Assembly (NCBI RefSeq): GCF_017349315.1
Contig: NZ_JAFMPP010000003.1
Span: 269,959-333,958, forward strand
Source: Jiella flava
GTDB lineage: Bacteria; Pseudomonadota; Alphaproteobacteria; Rhizobiales; Rhizobiaceae
DNA length: 64,000 nucleotides
Reading direction: 5' to 3'
Positions 9,997-20,164 of the stretch are shown here, piece by piece. The position numbers were made by a program, and so were the translations under genes. The notes under the pieces are model-generated. The model saw only the letters and a list, made by a program, of their open reading frames with translations. It ran no database searches and was not told the DNA's origin. The first letter of the stretch is position 1. Each line of letters begins with the position of its first letter.

Positions 9997-10976
9997 GGGG
10001 CGCGTCGATCGCCCGGCTGAGCGGCGAGGCGCCGCTCGACCTTGCCTTGCGCAATGGCGTCGTTGCGATCGGCAATTTCGATGGCGTCCATCGCGGCCAT
10101 CAAAGCGTGCTCGGCACCGCCCGGGAGATCGCCAAGGCGGAAGGCAAACCGCTGATCTGTCTGACCTTCGAGCCGCATCCGCGCACCGTCTTTCATCCGG
10201 AGAACCCGGTGCCGCGGCTCACCCCCGCGCCGATCCGCGCCAAGCTTCTGGCCGCGCTCGGCTTCGATGCGGTCGTCGAGCAGGCCTTCGACAAGACATT
10301 CGCCGGGGTCGAGCCGGAGGACTTCGTCAACACCGTGCTCGTCGAGCGGCTGGGGGCGGCGCATGTCGTCGCCGGTTTCGACTTCCACTATGGCCGCAGA
10401 CGGGCCGGCACACCGCAGACCCTGATCGTCGCCGGCGAGCGCCATGGTTTCGGCGCGACGCTGGTGCCGGCGATGAAGGATGGCGATGGCGAGACCATTT
10501 CCTCGAGCCGCATCCGCGAGCTGCTTGCCGATGGCGCGGTGGCGCCGGCGGCCGCGCTTCTCGGCTATCGCTGGACGATCGGCGGCTCGGTGCAGGAGGG
10601 GCAGCGGCTTGGCCGCACCCTTGGCTATCCGACCGCCAACATCCTGCTGGTGCCGGATACGATGCTGAAATTCGGCATCTACGCCGTTCGCCTGCGCCGC
10701 GCCGACGGCACGCTGATCGACGGCGTGGCGAGCTTCGGCCGCCGACCGACCTTCGACAACGGCGTCGCGCTTTTCGAGACCTTTCTCTTCGACTTTTCCG
10801 GCGATCTTTATGGCGAAACCGTTGCGATCTCGCTGTTCGATTATCTGCGCGGCGAGGAAAAGTTCGACGGCGCCGAAGCGCTGATCGCCCAGATGGACCG
10901 CGACTGCGACAACGCCCGCGCCGTCCTCGCCGGCGCGCAACCGCTGTCGGCGCTGGATCGCACGATTGCGTTCTGA
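9993..10976 (+). CDS. ribF: bifunctional riboflavin kinase/FAD synthetase
   Basis: 327 residues. The N-terminal nucleotidyltransferase domain has GNFDGVHRGHQSVL (near residue 26) and ISSSRIRELL. The C-terminal riboflavin-kinase domain has GRTLGYPTANILL and ends with a catalytic-type segment FLFDFSGDLYGE. It makes FMN from riboflavin and then FAD. It overlaps the HAD gene by four bases and precedes ileS, the usual alphaproteobacterial order. Confidence 0.95.
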   Translation: MRGASIARLSGEAPLDLALRNGVVAIGNFDGVHRGHQSVLGTAREIAKAEGKPLICLTFEPHPRTVFHPENPVPRLTPAPIRAKLLAALGFDAVVEQAFDKTFAGVEPEDFVNTVLVERLGAAHVVAGFDFHYGRRRAGTPQTLIVAGERHGFGATLVPAMKDGDGETISSSRIRELLADGAVAPAAALLGYRWTIGGSVQEGQRLGRTLGYPTANILLVPDTMLKFGIYAVRLRRADGTLIDGVASFGRRPTFDNGVALFETFLFDFSGDLYGETVAISLFDYLRGEEKFDGAEALIAQMDRDCDNARAVLAGAQPLSALDRTIAF

Positions 10977-11214
10977 GTTCGGTGAGGCTTGATGCGCCTA
11001 GCCTCGCCTTTGCTCTTGCCGGCGTTCTTTTCTTCGCTGGCTGAAGTTGCTAAAGCCTGCCGCCATGGTGGCACGACGCTTCTTTTCGACCGGCATTCGA
11101 ATTAGTCGCCCGGCCTTCCGGCGGCCCTGACGGGCGCGGAGGGACCGGGACGCGTCGCTTTTCACGCTGAATTCTCTCCCGCCGCCGCCTTTTGTTTTCG
11201 CGGCCGCTCAAGGG

Positions 11215-14199
11215 TTGACCCGCATTATGACCGATCAGACGACGACGGACGGCTCCGTCGATTACGCCAAGACCCTCTTTTTGCCCGAAACCGCGTTTCC
11301 GATGCGTGCCGGACTGCCCAAGGTCGAGCCCGAATGGATCGCCAAATGGGACGCGATGAACCTTTATGGCAAGCTCCGCCAAGCGTCCAAAGGCCGGCCG
11401 AAATACGTCCTCCACGACGGCCCGCCTTATGCCAACGGCAATCTCCATATCGGCCACGCGCTCAACAAGATCCTGAAAGACGTCATCACCCGCTCCTTCC
11501 AGATGCGTGGCTATGACGCCAACTATGTGCCCGGCTGGGACTGCCACGGCCTGCCGATCGAGTGGAAGATCGAGGAGCAGTACCGCGCCAAGGGCAAGAA
11601 CAAGGACGAGATCGAGGTCAACGAGTTCCGCAAGGAATGCCGCGACTTCGCCGCCCATTGGGTGGGCGTGCAGAGCGCGGAATTCCGCCGGCTCGGCGTC
11701 GAGGGCGATTTTTCCGACCCGTATCTGACGATGAATTTCGAGGCGGAGTCGGTGATCGCCGGCGAGCTGTTGAAGTTCGCCATGAGCGGCCAGCTCTATC
11801 GCGGCTCGAAGCCGGTGATGTGGTCGGTGGTGGAGCGCACGGCGCTCGCCGAGGCCGAGGTCGAATATCACGACCACGAATCCGATACGGTGTGGGTGAA
11901 GTTTCCGGTGCGCGGCGCGGGGGCGCTCGCCGGAACGTCTGTCGTCATCTGGACGACCACCCCATGGACCATGCCCGGCAACCGCGCGATCGCTTTCTCG
12001 CCGCGGATCGCCTACGGCCTCTATGAGGTGACCGCTCCCGAGGACGCGGACAATCCGCGCTGGGCAAAGCAAGGCGAAAAGCTGATCCTAGCGGACGCGC
12101 TGGCCGCCGACGTCTTCGCCAAGGCGCGGGTGCCGGAGGGCGGCTTTCGGCGGGTCGGCGATGTTTCGTCCTCCGATCTTCGCGATCTGCTCTGCGATCA
12201 TCCTCTCAAGGACCTCGGCTATGGCTTCCCCGTGCCGCTGCTCTCCGGCGACCACGTCACCGACGATGCCGGCACCGGCTTCGTCCACACCGCGCCCGGT
12301 CACGGCCGCGAGGATTTCGACGCCTGGATGACTGTCCGCCGCGATCTGGAACGCCGCGGCATCGACACGGCGATCCCCTTCACCGTCGACGACGACGGCT
12401 TCTACACCAAGGATGCGCCGGGCTTCGGGCCGGATGCCGAGGGTGGACCGGCGCGGGTCATCGACGACAAGGGCAAGAAGGGCGACGCCAACGCCCGCGT
12501 CATCGCCGCGCTGATTGCGGCCGGCAATCTCCTCGCCCGCGGCCGGCTGAAGCACTCCTATCCGCATTCCTGGCGCTCCAAGAAGCCGGTGATCTTTCGC
12601 AATACGCCCCAGTGGTTTGTCCATATGGACAAGGATCTCGGAGGATATGGGCTGGAGGGTGGCTCGCAGCATCACGCCGAAGAGACCCTGCGCGCCCGCG
12701 CTTTGCGCGCCACCGACGCCACCCGCTTCGTGCCGGCTTCGGGCCAGAACCGGCTGCGCGGCATGATCGCCGACCGGCCGGACTGGGTGTTGTCTCGCCA
12801 GCGGGCCTGGGGCGTGCCGATCTGCGTCTTTGCCGATGCCGACGGCAATGTTCTCAAGGACGAGCAGGTCAATGCCCGCATCCTCGAAGCCTTCCGCGAG
12901 GAGGGCGCCGATGCCTGGTTCGCCGAAGGGGCCAAGGAGCGGTTCCTCGGCAACGAGCACGACGCCGCGAAGTGGACGATGGTCCGCGACATTCTCGACG
13001 TCTGGTTCGATTCCGGTTCGACCCACGCCTTCTGCCTGGAAAAGCGCCCGGATCTCAAATGGCCGGCGGATCTGTATCTCGAAGGTTCCGACCAGCATCG
13101 CGGCTGGTTCCACTCCTCACTTCTGGAAAGCTGCGGCACCCGTGGCCGGGCGCCCTACGACGCGGTTCTCACCCATGGCTTCGTCATGGACGAGGAGGGG
13201 CGCAAGATGTCGAAGTCGCTCGGCAACGTCGTCACCCCTCAGGAGGTGATCAAGCAGTCCGGCGCCGACATCCTGCGGCTGTGGGTGGTCTCGTCGGATT
13301 ATTCGGAGGATTTGAGGCTCGGCAAGACGATCCTGCAGACCAATGTCGATTCCTATCGCAAGCTGCGTAATACCATCCGCTGGATGCTCGGCACCCTTGC
13401 CCACGACACCGGCGAGAGCGTCCCGCTCGCCGAGATGCCGGAGCTGGAGCGGCTGATGCTGCACCGGATCGCGGAATTGGATGAGGTCGTGCGCAAGGGC
13501 TACGACGCCTTCGACTTCAAGCGCATCGCGCGGGCGCTGGTCGATTTTGTCGTGGTCGAGCTGTCGGCCTTCTATTTCGACGTGCGCAAGGACGCGCTCT
13601 ATTGCGATCCCTTGTCGTCGGTGAAGCGCAAGGCGGCGCTTGAGGTGGTGCGCACGCTGTTCGATCACCTCGTCACCTGGCTTGCGCCGATGCTGCCCTT
13701 CACCATGGAAGAGGCTTGGTTGTCGCGCTATCCGGATGCCGATTCGGTCCATTTCGAGCAGTTCCGCACGGTTGATCCGGCCTGGCGCAACGACGCGCTG
13801 GCCGCCCGCTGGCAGACGATCCGCAAGGTGCGCCGGGTGGTGACGGGTGCTCTGGAGGACAAGCGCCGCGACAAGGTGATCGGTTCATCGCTGGAGGCCT
13901 GGCCGAGCGTTTATATCGCCGACGCTGAGACGCGCGCCTTGGTCGAGGCCGCGGACTTTGCCGAGATCTGCATCACCTCGGGGATCAAGATCAGCGGAGC
14001 CGACGCACCGGCGGATGCGTTCGTTTTGGCCGATACGGCGGGTGTCGCCGTCGTCTTCGCCAAGGCGGAGGGTGAAAAATGCGCCCGATCCTGGAAGATC
14101 ACCGGCGACGTCGGATCGGATCCCGCATTTCCTGAGGTCTCGGCCCGTGACGCGCAGGCGCTGCGCGAGCTGCAGGATGCGGGACGGCTTCCGGCCTGA
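11215..14199 (+). CDS. ileS: isoleucyl-tRNA synthetase
   Basis: About 990-994 residues, a full-length class I synthetase. The HIGH signature is in [12 protein letters not shown] and KMSKS is in [12 protein letters not shown]. The editing-domain segment [13 protein letters not shown] is also present. The first possible start is a TTG at 11215; an ATG at 11227 (protein beginning MTDQTTTDG) is equally plausible. The C-terminal zinc-binding region is degenerate: GEKCARSW keeps only one of the usual paired cysteines and the following pair is gone, as I recall for other alphaproteobacterial enzymes. It follows ribF after about 240 bases with no gene in between. Confidence 0.98.
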   Translation: MTRIMTDQTTTDGSVDYAKTLFLPETAFPMRAGLPKVEPEWIAKWDAMNLYGKLRQASKGRPKYVLHDGPPYANGNLHIGHALNKILKDVITRSFQMRGYDANYVPGWDCHGLPIEWKIEEQYRAKGKNKDEIEVNEFRKECRDFAAHWVGVQSAEFRRLGVEGDFSDPYLTMNFEAESVIAGELLKFAMSGQLYRGSKPVMWSVVERTALAEAEVEYHDHESDTVWVKFPVRGAGALAGTSVVIWTTTPWTMPGNRAIAFSPRIAYGLYEVTAPEDADNPRWAKQGEKLILADALAADVFAKARVPEGGFRRVGDVSSSDLRDLLCDHPLKDLGYGFPVPLLSGDHVTDDAGTGFVHTAPGHGREDFDAWMTVRRDLERRGIDTAIPFTVDDDGFYTKDAPGFGPDAEGGPARVIDDKGKKGDANARVIAALIAAGNLLARGRLKHSYPHSWRSKKPVIFRNTPQWFVHMDKDLGGYGLEGGSQHHAEETLRARALRATDATRFVPASGQNRLRGMIADRPDWVLSRQRAWGVPICVFADADGNVLKDEQVNARILEAFREEGADAWFAEGAKERFLGNEHDAAKWTMVRDILDVWFDSGSTHAFCLEKRPDLKWPADLYLEGSDQHRGWFHSSLLESCGTRGRAPYDAVLTHGFVMDEEGRKMSKSLGNVVTPQEVIKQSGADILRLWVVSSDYSEDLRLGKTILQTNVDSYRKLRNTIRWMLGTLAHDTGESVPLAEMPELERLMLHRIAELDEVVRKGYDAFDFKRIARALVDFVVVELSAFYFDVRKDALYCDPLSSVKRKAALEVVRTLFDHLVTWLAPMLPFTMEEAWLSRYPDADSVHFEQFRTVDPAWRNDALAARWQTIRKVRRVVTGALEDKRRDKVIGSSLEAWPSVYIADAETRALVEAADFAEICITSGIKISGADAPADAFVLADTAGVAVVFAKAEGEKCARSWKITGDVGSDPAFPEVSARDAQALRELQDAGRLPA

Positions 14200-14561
14200 G
14201 TCGGCCGGCCGGCGTAGAGCCCGTTCGGGCAAATGCACCGGCCCAAACGCGGCCGATGCCGGATGACTGATTGCACTGTGGCATGCCCGGAATTTGCCGG
14301 ATTCCCATGCCATTCGGCCTGATGTTGCAGAATCGTGCTTGGCCTTTGGTCAGGTTGCGCCTATGCCATGAAGGCAGGACACAGTCGAAGGGGGCGTGTC
14401 CGGCCGCTCGCGGCTTCAAGCGGTCGTTCAGACCGCATGCCGCGCCGAAAGCTGGAGCTTGCCCGTCATTTTGCCGGGATAATCTCGGCAAACGAGTTTT
14501 GAAGGCTTCGTCGCGACCCTGCAAAGAGGCAGGGCCGTCGGGATGAGGGGGACGTATCGAC
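14200..14561. other. gene-free spacer where lspA is usually found
   Basis: No open frame here looks like a protein. In many alphaproteobacteria the lipoprotein signal peptidase gene lspA follows ileS; no lspA-like sequence, even broken, was recognised. The segment ends with GAGGGGG, the ribosome-binding site of the lipoprotein gene that follows. Confidence 0.5.
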
Positions 14562-15248
14562 ATGACGCCGAACACCGCCCGCAAGGGGGTCGTCGCCGCC
14601 GTTCTGGTTACCGGTTGCCTGTCGCTGGCGGGTTGCCTGGGCCCGACTTATGGCACGGGCAAGTCGCAGGGCGAGACGCTGTTCGACGACTTGAACAATT
14701 TCGTCTCGCTCGGTAGCTCGAACGACGGGCAGCAGATTGCCTATACGCCGCGCCAGAAGCTGGTGAAGCCGGAAAATACCTCCGTGCTGCCGCCGCCTGA
14801 GACCGCCCGCAACACCACCGGCGATCCGAACTGGCCTGAATCGCCGGAAGAGCGTGCCAAGCGCCTCCAGGCCGCCGCCTATCAGGGCGACGGACCGCTG
14901 CCGGCCGATTTCGCCACCAAGCGCAAGGAAGGCGTCACCCAGGCCTATCTCGACCGCACCAGCGGCAGCGGCTACGATTTCAAGAAGAACTCCTCGCATG
15001 GCTCGACGGAGCTTTCGCCGCAGGAGCTGCGTAGCCGCGGTGAACTGGTCAAGAAGCGCCTCGCCGAGCAGCGGCAGGGCAGCGATACCCAGCGCCGCTA
15101 TCTCAGCGAGCCGCCACTGAAATATCGCGAGCCGGCTAAGACGGCGCCGGTCGGCGATCCGGGCGTCGACGAAGAGGTCAAGGCGCGCCGGCTGCGCGGC
15201 AGCGGATCCGGCTTTCTCGACAAGCTCGCCAATCTGTTGCCGTTCTGA
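14562..15248 (+). CDS. conserved hypothetical lipoprotein
   Basis: 228 residues. A signal peptide ends in the lipobox LSLAGC, with the modified cysteine at residue 25, so the mature protein should be lipid-anchored to a membrane. The rest is hydrophilic, rich in proline, glutamine and charged residues, and probably extended or coiled. A well-placed GAGGGGG precedes the ATG. It lies between ileS and genes of the M16 peptidase region, a location where Hyphomicrobiales genomes often have a similar lipoprotein. No enzymatic motif is visible and the function is unknown. Confidence 0.8.
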   Translation: MTPNTARKGVVAAVLVTGCLSLAGCLGPTYGTGKSQGETLFDDLNNFVSLGSSNDGQQIAYTPRQKLVKPENTSVLPPPETARNTTGDPNWPESPEERAKRLQAAAYQGDGPLPADFATKRKEGVTQAYLDRTSGSGYDFKKNSSHGSTELSPQELRSRGELVKKRLAEQRQGSDTQRRYLSEPPLKYREPAKTAPVGDPGVDEEVKARRLRGSGSGFLDKLANLLPF

Positions 15249-15311
15249 CGCGGCCTGCACCGGCTTGTCGGATGTGTATGTGTGGTCTTGACCGGTCGTT
15301 GCAGCCAAGGC

Positions 15312-15758
15312 TCAGCGCCGGTCGCCGAAAAACCGCTTCATCAGCGTGGCGCTGACGCTTTCGGCGATACCGGAATAGACGTCCGGCGCCGAGTGGCAGG
15401 TCGGTTGCGTGTAAAAGCGCGGCCCGTTTTCGACGGCGCCGCCTTTTTCGTCTGAAGCGCCGTAATAAAGGCGGCGGATTCTGGCGAAGGAAATCGCCGC
15501 CGCGCACATGGCGCAGGGCTCCAGCGTCACATAGAGGTCGCAGCCGGTCAGCCGCTGCGAGCCGAGCGCTTCGCAGGCGAGGCGAATGGCGACGATCTCC
15601 GCATGGGCGGTCGGATCGGAGCGCAGGATCGTCTCATTGCCGGCGACCGCCAGCATTTGGTCGTCCTTGCTGATCACCGCGCCCACCGGAACTTCGCCCC
15701 GCGCGGCCGCCAATTCGGCCTGGGCAAGGGCCATCTCCATGAAATTCGGGCGCGGCAT
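15312..15758 (-). CDS. tadA: tRNA(Arg) adenosine-34 deaminase
   Basis: 148 residues of the cytidine/deoxycytidylate deaminase fold. The zinc site is complete: HAEIVAI supplies the histidine and proton-shuttling glutamate, and TLEPCAMCAAAI the two cysteines. The segment DPTAHAE is diagnostic for TadA. It deaminates adenosine 34 to inosine in tRNA-Arg(ACG) and is usually essential. It is convergent with the lipoprotein gene and divergent from the pseudouridine synthase gene, a common alphaproteobacterial arrangement. Confidence 0.97.
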   Translation of the reverse strand: MPRPNFMEMALAQAELAAARGEVPVGAVISKDDQMLAVAGNETILRSDPTAHAEIVAIRLACEALGSQRLTGCDLYVTLEPCAMCAAAISFARIRRLYYGASDEKGGAVENGPRFYTQPTCHSAPDVYSGIAESVSATLMKRFFGDRR

Positions 15759-15983
15759 CGCTCAATCGCTCTCGCTTGGCGGTCAAAGCCTTGCTATAGC
15801 ACCGCCTCGCGATGACGAAAGCCGCTTTGCGGCTTATTCGCCGGTCTGGACTATCGCCGCAGCGCCTGGCCGCAACCTCTGCCGCGTGGTCGTTTGGGCC
15901 AGCGGGCGAGGAACCGGATATTCGACCCAAGGGATTTCGTGGCCCGGCCCTGGCTCGGCCGCCTTGACGCCACTTTTGAAAGC

Positions 15984-17930
15984 ATGACGATGAGCGACGA
16001 CAACAGCGGTGACGGCGGCAAGGGCCGCAAGGGCGGCGCGGCAAAGGGCGGCGATCGCCCGCGCGGCGCGGGCCCTGGGCGCGGCAAATCCGCCAAGCCC
16101 GGCAAACCGTTTACCCCGAAGAGCCGGGGCATGCTGTCGCACGGCGGCGCCAAGGGCGATGCTGCGGGGGGCGATGCTGCGGGGGGCGGCAAGCCGAAGA
16201 GCTACGGTCGCCGGAGCCATGACGACGCTGGCGAGGGAAATGAAGCCACAAGAGCGAAGACCGCCCGGCCGCTGACCTTCGATCGCAGCAAGGCGGGGGC
16301 TCAAAGCGATGGCGATGGTCGCCTGTCAGCCAAGCGTGGTTTCCGCGCCGACCGCAAACCCCGCGCCGATGGCGATGGCGATGGCGCCCGGGCGCGCGAT
16401 TTCGACCGGTCGAAGGGTCCGCGCCGCGATGCCAAGGCCGGACGGCCGTTCGACCGGGCTGAGCGCAAGCCGCGGCTGGAACGCGGCGAGCGGCAGGCGA
16501 GACCAGACCGCCGGATCGAGGCGGATACGAGCGAGGCGACGGACGCCGCGCTGACCATGCGCATTGCCCGCCGCCTGGCCCGGGCGGGCGTCGCCTCGCG
16601 GCGTGACGCCGAGGCGATGATCGCCGAGGGCCGCGTCGCGGTAAACGGTCAGGTGCTGGAGACGCCGGCGCTCGATGTCGGGCCGAAGGATCGCATCACC
16701 GTCGACGGCGAGCCGCTGCCGGCGATCGAGCGCACCCGTCTGTGGCTGTTTCACAAGCCGGCCGGTCTCGTCACCACAAACCGGGATCCGGAAGGCCGGC
16801 AGACCGTCTTCCAAAAGCTTCCCACCGACATGCCGCGGGTGCTGACCATCGGCCGCCTCGACATCAACACCGAAGGCCTGCTGCTCCTGACCAACGACGG
16901 CGGGCTGGCGCGGGTGCTGGAATTGCCTGCGACGGGCTGGCTGCGCCGCTATCGGGTGCGGGCCCACGGTGCGATCGATCAGGCCAAGCTCGACGAACTG
17001 CGCGAGGGCATTGCCATCGACGGCGTCTTCTACGGCGCGATCGAGGCGAGCCTCGACCGGGTGCAGGGCGCCAATGTCTGGCTGACCCTCGGGTTGCGCG
17101 AGGGCAAGAACCGCGAGGTCAAGCGCGTGCTCGGCCATCTCGGCCTCGACGTGAACCGGCTGATCCGCCTGTCCTACGGCCCGTTCCAGTTGGCCGACCT
17201 GGCTGAGGGCGCGGTGCGCGAGATTCACGGCAAGACGCTGCGCGATCAGCTGGGGCCGCGGCTGATCGAAGAGGCGGGCGCCGATTTCGACGCGCCGATC
17301 GTCAATCCGTTCTCCAACAAGCCGGTGAAGGCGGAGAGCGCGCCGAAGGACGCCGGCGCCAGGAAGAGCCGTGCCGAGACCGCGCCGAACAAGAAGCGTC
17401 AGCGCGAGGAGCGGCGCGCGGATGCTCTTAACCGGCTCGAGACGCGCAGCGACCGTCAGCCGCGGGAGAGCCGGATCGATCGTCCCGGCAAATCAGGCGA
17501 GGCTGCGCCGTCGCGCTGGCGTGGCCGGGCGCGCGACGCGGGCGAGGGCTTGCGCGCCAAGCCAGACGGCGAACGCAAGGGTGGCGGCCGTGATGCCAAG
17601 CGCTTCGGCGGCGAAGGTGGCGATCGGCCGCGCTTTGGTGAAAGGGGGGACGACAGAGGGGGCGATAAGAAGGGCGGCGACAGGCGCTTCGGCGAAAACA
17701 AGCGTGACTTTGCCGGTGACGAGCGGCCACAGCGCCCGGCCCAAAGCGGCCCGCGCCGGCTTTCGAATGTCTGGATCGCGCCCGGCGGGCGTCCGCTCGG
17801 GCCGAAGAAGAGCGAGGAGCTGGCCAAGGCCGATCAGCCGGAAAAGCCGCGCGCGCTCGATCCGACCAAGCGAATGGGCCAGAAGCGCAAGGGCGGGGCT
17901 TCCGGTCCCAAGCGGCCGAAGAAAGGCTGA
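15984..17930 (+). CDS. rluB: 23S rRNA pseudouridine synthase, RsuA/RluB family, with long basic tails
   Basis: About 648 residues from the ATG at 15984; an in-frame ATG two codons later is also possible, while the further upstream frame lacks support. The core is an S4 RNA-binding domain (MRIARRLARAGVASRRDAEA, near residue 192) followed by the catalytic domain with GRLDINTEGLLLLTNDG, whose aspartate is the nucleophile. The core is flanked by about 190 residues of Gly/Lys/Arg/Asp-rich sequence at the N-terminus and about 210 at the C-terminus, both low complexity and probably disordered. Such tails are common in alphaproteobacterial RluB-like enzymes but long here. The choice between RluB and related enzymes is by domain similarity only. 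rsmD follows after three bases. Confidence 0.85.
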   Translation: MTMSDDNSGDGGKGRKGGAAKGGDRPRGAGPGRGKSAKPGKPFTPKSRGMLSHGGAKGDAAGGDAAGGGKPKSYGRRSHDDAGEGNEATRAKTARPLTFDRSKAGAQSDGDGRLSAKRGFRADRKPRADGDGDGARARDFDRSKGPRRDAKAGRPFDRAERKPRLERGERQARPDRRIEADTSEATDAALTMRIARRLARAGVASRRDAEAMIAEGRVAVNGQVLETPALDVGPKDRITVDGEPLPAIERTRLWLFHKPAGLVTTNRDPEGRQTVFQKLPTDMPRVLTIGRLDINTEGLLLLTNDGGLARVLELPATGWLRRYRVRAHGAIDQAKLDELREGIAIDGVFYGAIEASLDRVQGANVWLTLGLREGKNREVKRVLGHLGLDVNRLIRLSYGPFQLADLAEGAVREIHGKTLRDQLGPRLIEEAGADFDAPIVNPFSNKPVKAESAPKDAGARKSRAETAPNKKRQREERRADALNRLETRSDRQPRESRIDRPGKSGEAAPSRWRGRARDAGEGLRAKPDGERKGGGRDAKRFGGEGGDRPRFGERGDDRGGDKKGGDRRFGENKRDFAGDERPQRPAQSGPRRLSNVWIAPGGRPLGPKKSEELAKADQPEKPRALDPTKRMGQKRKGGASGPKRPKKG

Positions 17931-17933
17931 TCG

Positions 17934-18494
17934 ATGCGGATCGTCGCCGGCGAGTTTCGCGGCCGCAAGCTGGCGGAGCCGAAGAGCGATCGCATTCGTC
18001 CGACCACCGACCGCAATCGCGAGACGCTGTTCAACATTCTCGCCCATCGCCGGGAATTCGATCTCGTCGATGCCCGGATCCTCGATCTGTTTTCCGGCAC
18101 CGGCGCGCTTGGCTTCGAAGCCTTGTCACGCGGCGCCCGCTTCTGCCTGTTCGTCGAAGAAGATGTCGAGGCGCGGGGGCTCATCCGCTCCAACATGGAA
18201 GCCTTCGGGCTGAACGGGCGGGCCAAAATCTTCCGCCGCGACGCGACCAAGCTCGGCGTGCCGGGCACGATGGAGCCCTTCGACATGGTCTTTGCCGACC
18301 CGCCCTATGCCAAGGGGCTGGGCGAGCGGGCGCTGGCTTCGGCATGCGAGGGTGGCTGGTTGAAGCCGAATGCCGTCGCGGTTCTCGAAGAAGCCACGGA
18401 TGCGCCCTTCGCCCTGCCGGACGGCTTCGACCTCATCGAAGAGCGCCCCATGGGTGCGACGATCCTGCGCTTTTGCAGCGTAAAACGCCCATAA
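17934..18494 (+). CDS. rsmD: 16S rRNA (guanine-966-N2)-methyltransferase
   Basis: 186 residues. It begins MRIVAGEFRGRKL and contains RPTTDRNRETLFNIL and the SAM-binding segment LDLFSGTGALGFEALSRGA. The catalytic motif is FADPPYAKGL near residue 120. This order is diagnostic for RsmD, which methylates G966 of 16S rRNA. It starts three bases after the pseudouridine synthase gene, so the two rRNA-modification genes are co-transcribed. Confidence 0.96.
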   Translation: MRIVAGEFRGRKLAEPKSDRIRPTTDRNRETLFNILAHRREFDLVDARILDLFSGTGALGFEALSRGARFCLFVEEDVEARGLIRSNMEAFGLNGRAKIFRRDATKLGVPGTMEPFDMVFADPPYAKGLGERALASACEGGWLKPNAVAVLEEATDAPFALPDGFDLIEERPMGATILRFCSVKRP

Positions 18495-18632
18495 ACTCGC
18501 CATGCTCACGCATCAGGGTGGACGGCGAAGCACCCGCATGCTTGATCCACACGAAAGCGTCACTGGTTCGCGAGCGGCGGGATGCGCATTATCGCGGGTG
18601 ATTTGCCGGAACGACGAGGATATCTGACCGTC

Positions 18633-20138
18633 ATGATGCAATTGATGCGGGCCCTGGCGGCCACCGCCCTTGCGGGGGCTTTTGCCTTTGCTCCGGTCGT
18701 CGGGGCCAATGCCGAAAGCCCATCCGCCAAGGCGAATGGTTCGACCGGCAAGGCGTCGACAGCCGCGCCGTCCGATCCCAGCGCCGAGGCCACCAAGGGG
18801 GCGGCATCCGCTGAAGGACGCATCAGCGAGTTCACCTTGTCCAACGGCCTGCAGGTCGTGGTTCTGCCGGATCATCGCGCGCCGGTCGTCACCCAGATGG
18901 TCTATTATCATGTGGGTGCGGCCGACGAGCCCTGGGGCACGAGCGGCATTGCCCATTTTCTCGAACATCTGATGTTCAAGGGCACCAAGAATCATCCCGA
19001 AGGCGAGTTTTCGCGGGCTGTCGCCGATATCGGTGGCCAGGAAAACGCCTTCACCACCGATGACTACACCGGCTATTATCAGCAGGTGCCGGCCTCGGCG
19101 CTGAAGATGGTGATGGGCTTTGAGGCCGACCGCATGGCCAATCTCGTCCTCACCGACGCGGTGGTGAAACCCGAGCGCGACGTCATCCTCGAAGAACGGC
19201 GCATGCGTATCGACAACGATCCCGGCGCTCAGTTGCAGGAAGCGGTGCAGGCGGCGCTGTTTCAGAACAGCCCCTACGGGATTCCGGTGATCGGCTGGCG
19301 CGGCGAGATGGAAAAGCTCTCGCGCGCCGATGCGATCGCCTTTTACGACAAATATTACACCCCTAACAACGCGACGCTGCTGGTCGCCGGCGATGTCACC
19401 GTCGATCAGGTGAAAACGCTCGCCATAGAGACCTACGGCAAGATCAAGCGCCGATCCGATCCGGGGCCGCGCACCCGTCCGATGGAGCCCGAGCCGCTGG
19501 CGGCCCGAACGGTGACGCTGACCGATCCGAAGGTGACGCAGCCGTCGATGCAGCGGGTCTGGCTGGTGCCATCTGATACCACGGCGAAGCCTGGCGAGGC
19601 CGAGGCCCTCGACGTTCTCGCCGATATTCTCGGGGGTGGCACCACCAGCCGGCTCTATCGTTCGCTGGTCGTCGATAAGGGCATCGCCGCCGGTGCCGGG
19701 GCATATTATGACGGCACGGCGCTGCAGGCGACGCGTTTCCTCGTCTATGGCATGCCGCGCGGCAAGGCGACGCTCGCCGAGGTCGAACAGGCGATCGATG
19801 CGGAGATCGAGAAGATCAAGGCCGAGGGCATCACCAAAGAGGAACTCGAGCGCGCAAAGAACCGCGTGCGCAAGGACGTCATCTATCTGCGCGACAGCCA
19901 GACGGCGATGGCTCAGCGGGTGGCGGCGGCGCTGTCGACCGGCCGCACCTTGAAGGATGTCGAAACCTGGCCCGATCGCATCGAGGCGGTTACTGTCGCC
20001 GACGTCGACGCGGTGGCGAAGAAATATCTGCAGCCCGAGCGCTCGGTGACCGGCTATCTGAAGCCCAAGCCGGTGGCCGCAGCCGATGCGGTCAAGACTG
20101 AAAGCGCCGGGCAAAAGCCCACCGACACCCGCTCCTGA
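18633..20138 (+). CDS. M16 family zinc peptidase, catalytic subunit
   Basis: About 501 residues from the ATG at 18633, which gives a clear signal peptide (MMQLMRALAATALAGAFAFA); an in-frame ATG at 18582 would add 17 residues that spoil it. The inverted zinc motif HFLEHLMFKGT is intact near residue 107, with the downstream glutamate in VILEERRMR. It should be a periplasmic pitrilysin/processing-peptidase-like protease that pairs with the inactive M16 homologue encoded 26 bases downstream. Such pairs are standard in alphaproteobacteria, related to the mitochondrial processing peptidase. Confidence 0.93.
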   Translation: MMQLMRALAATALAGAFAFAPVVGANAESPSAKANGSTGKASTAAPSDPSAEATKGAASAEGRISEFTLSNGLQVVVLPDHRAPVVTQMVYYHVGAADEPWGTSGIAHFLEHLMFKGTKNHPEGEFSRAVADIGGQENAFTTDDYTGYYQQVPASALKMVMGFEADRMANLVLTDAVVKPERDVILEERRMRIDNDPGAQLQEAVQAALFQNSPYGIPVIGWRGEMEKLSRADAIAFYDKYYTPNNATLLVAGDVTVDQVKTLAIETYGKIKRRSDPGPRTRPMEPEPLAARTVTLTDPKVTQPSMQRVWLVPSDTTAKPGEAEALDVLADILGGGTTSRLYRSLVVDKGIAAGAGAYYDGTALQATRFLVYGMPRGKATLAEVEQAIDAEIEKIKAEGITKEELERAKNRVRKDVIYLRDSQTAMAQRVAAALSTGRTLKDVETWPDRIEAVTVADVDAVAKKYLQPERSVTGYLKPKPVAAADAVKTESAGQKPTDTRS

Positions 20139-20164
20139 GCCGTTTGCGACACGTTGAGAGTTTT

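Noticed and set aside
10977..11214. ribF-ileS spacer examined for a leader peptide, T-box or riboswitch
   Set aside because: Only short GC hairpins are visible; no T-box sequence, leader peptide or known riboswitch core was found.
18582..18632. N-terminal extension of the M16 peptidase resembling the RsmD start (MRIIAGDLPERRG)
   Set aside because: It precedes a perfect signal peptide and would abolish secretion. The likeness to rsmD 600 bases upstream is weak at the DNA level and treated as chance.
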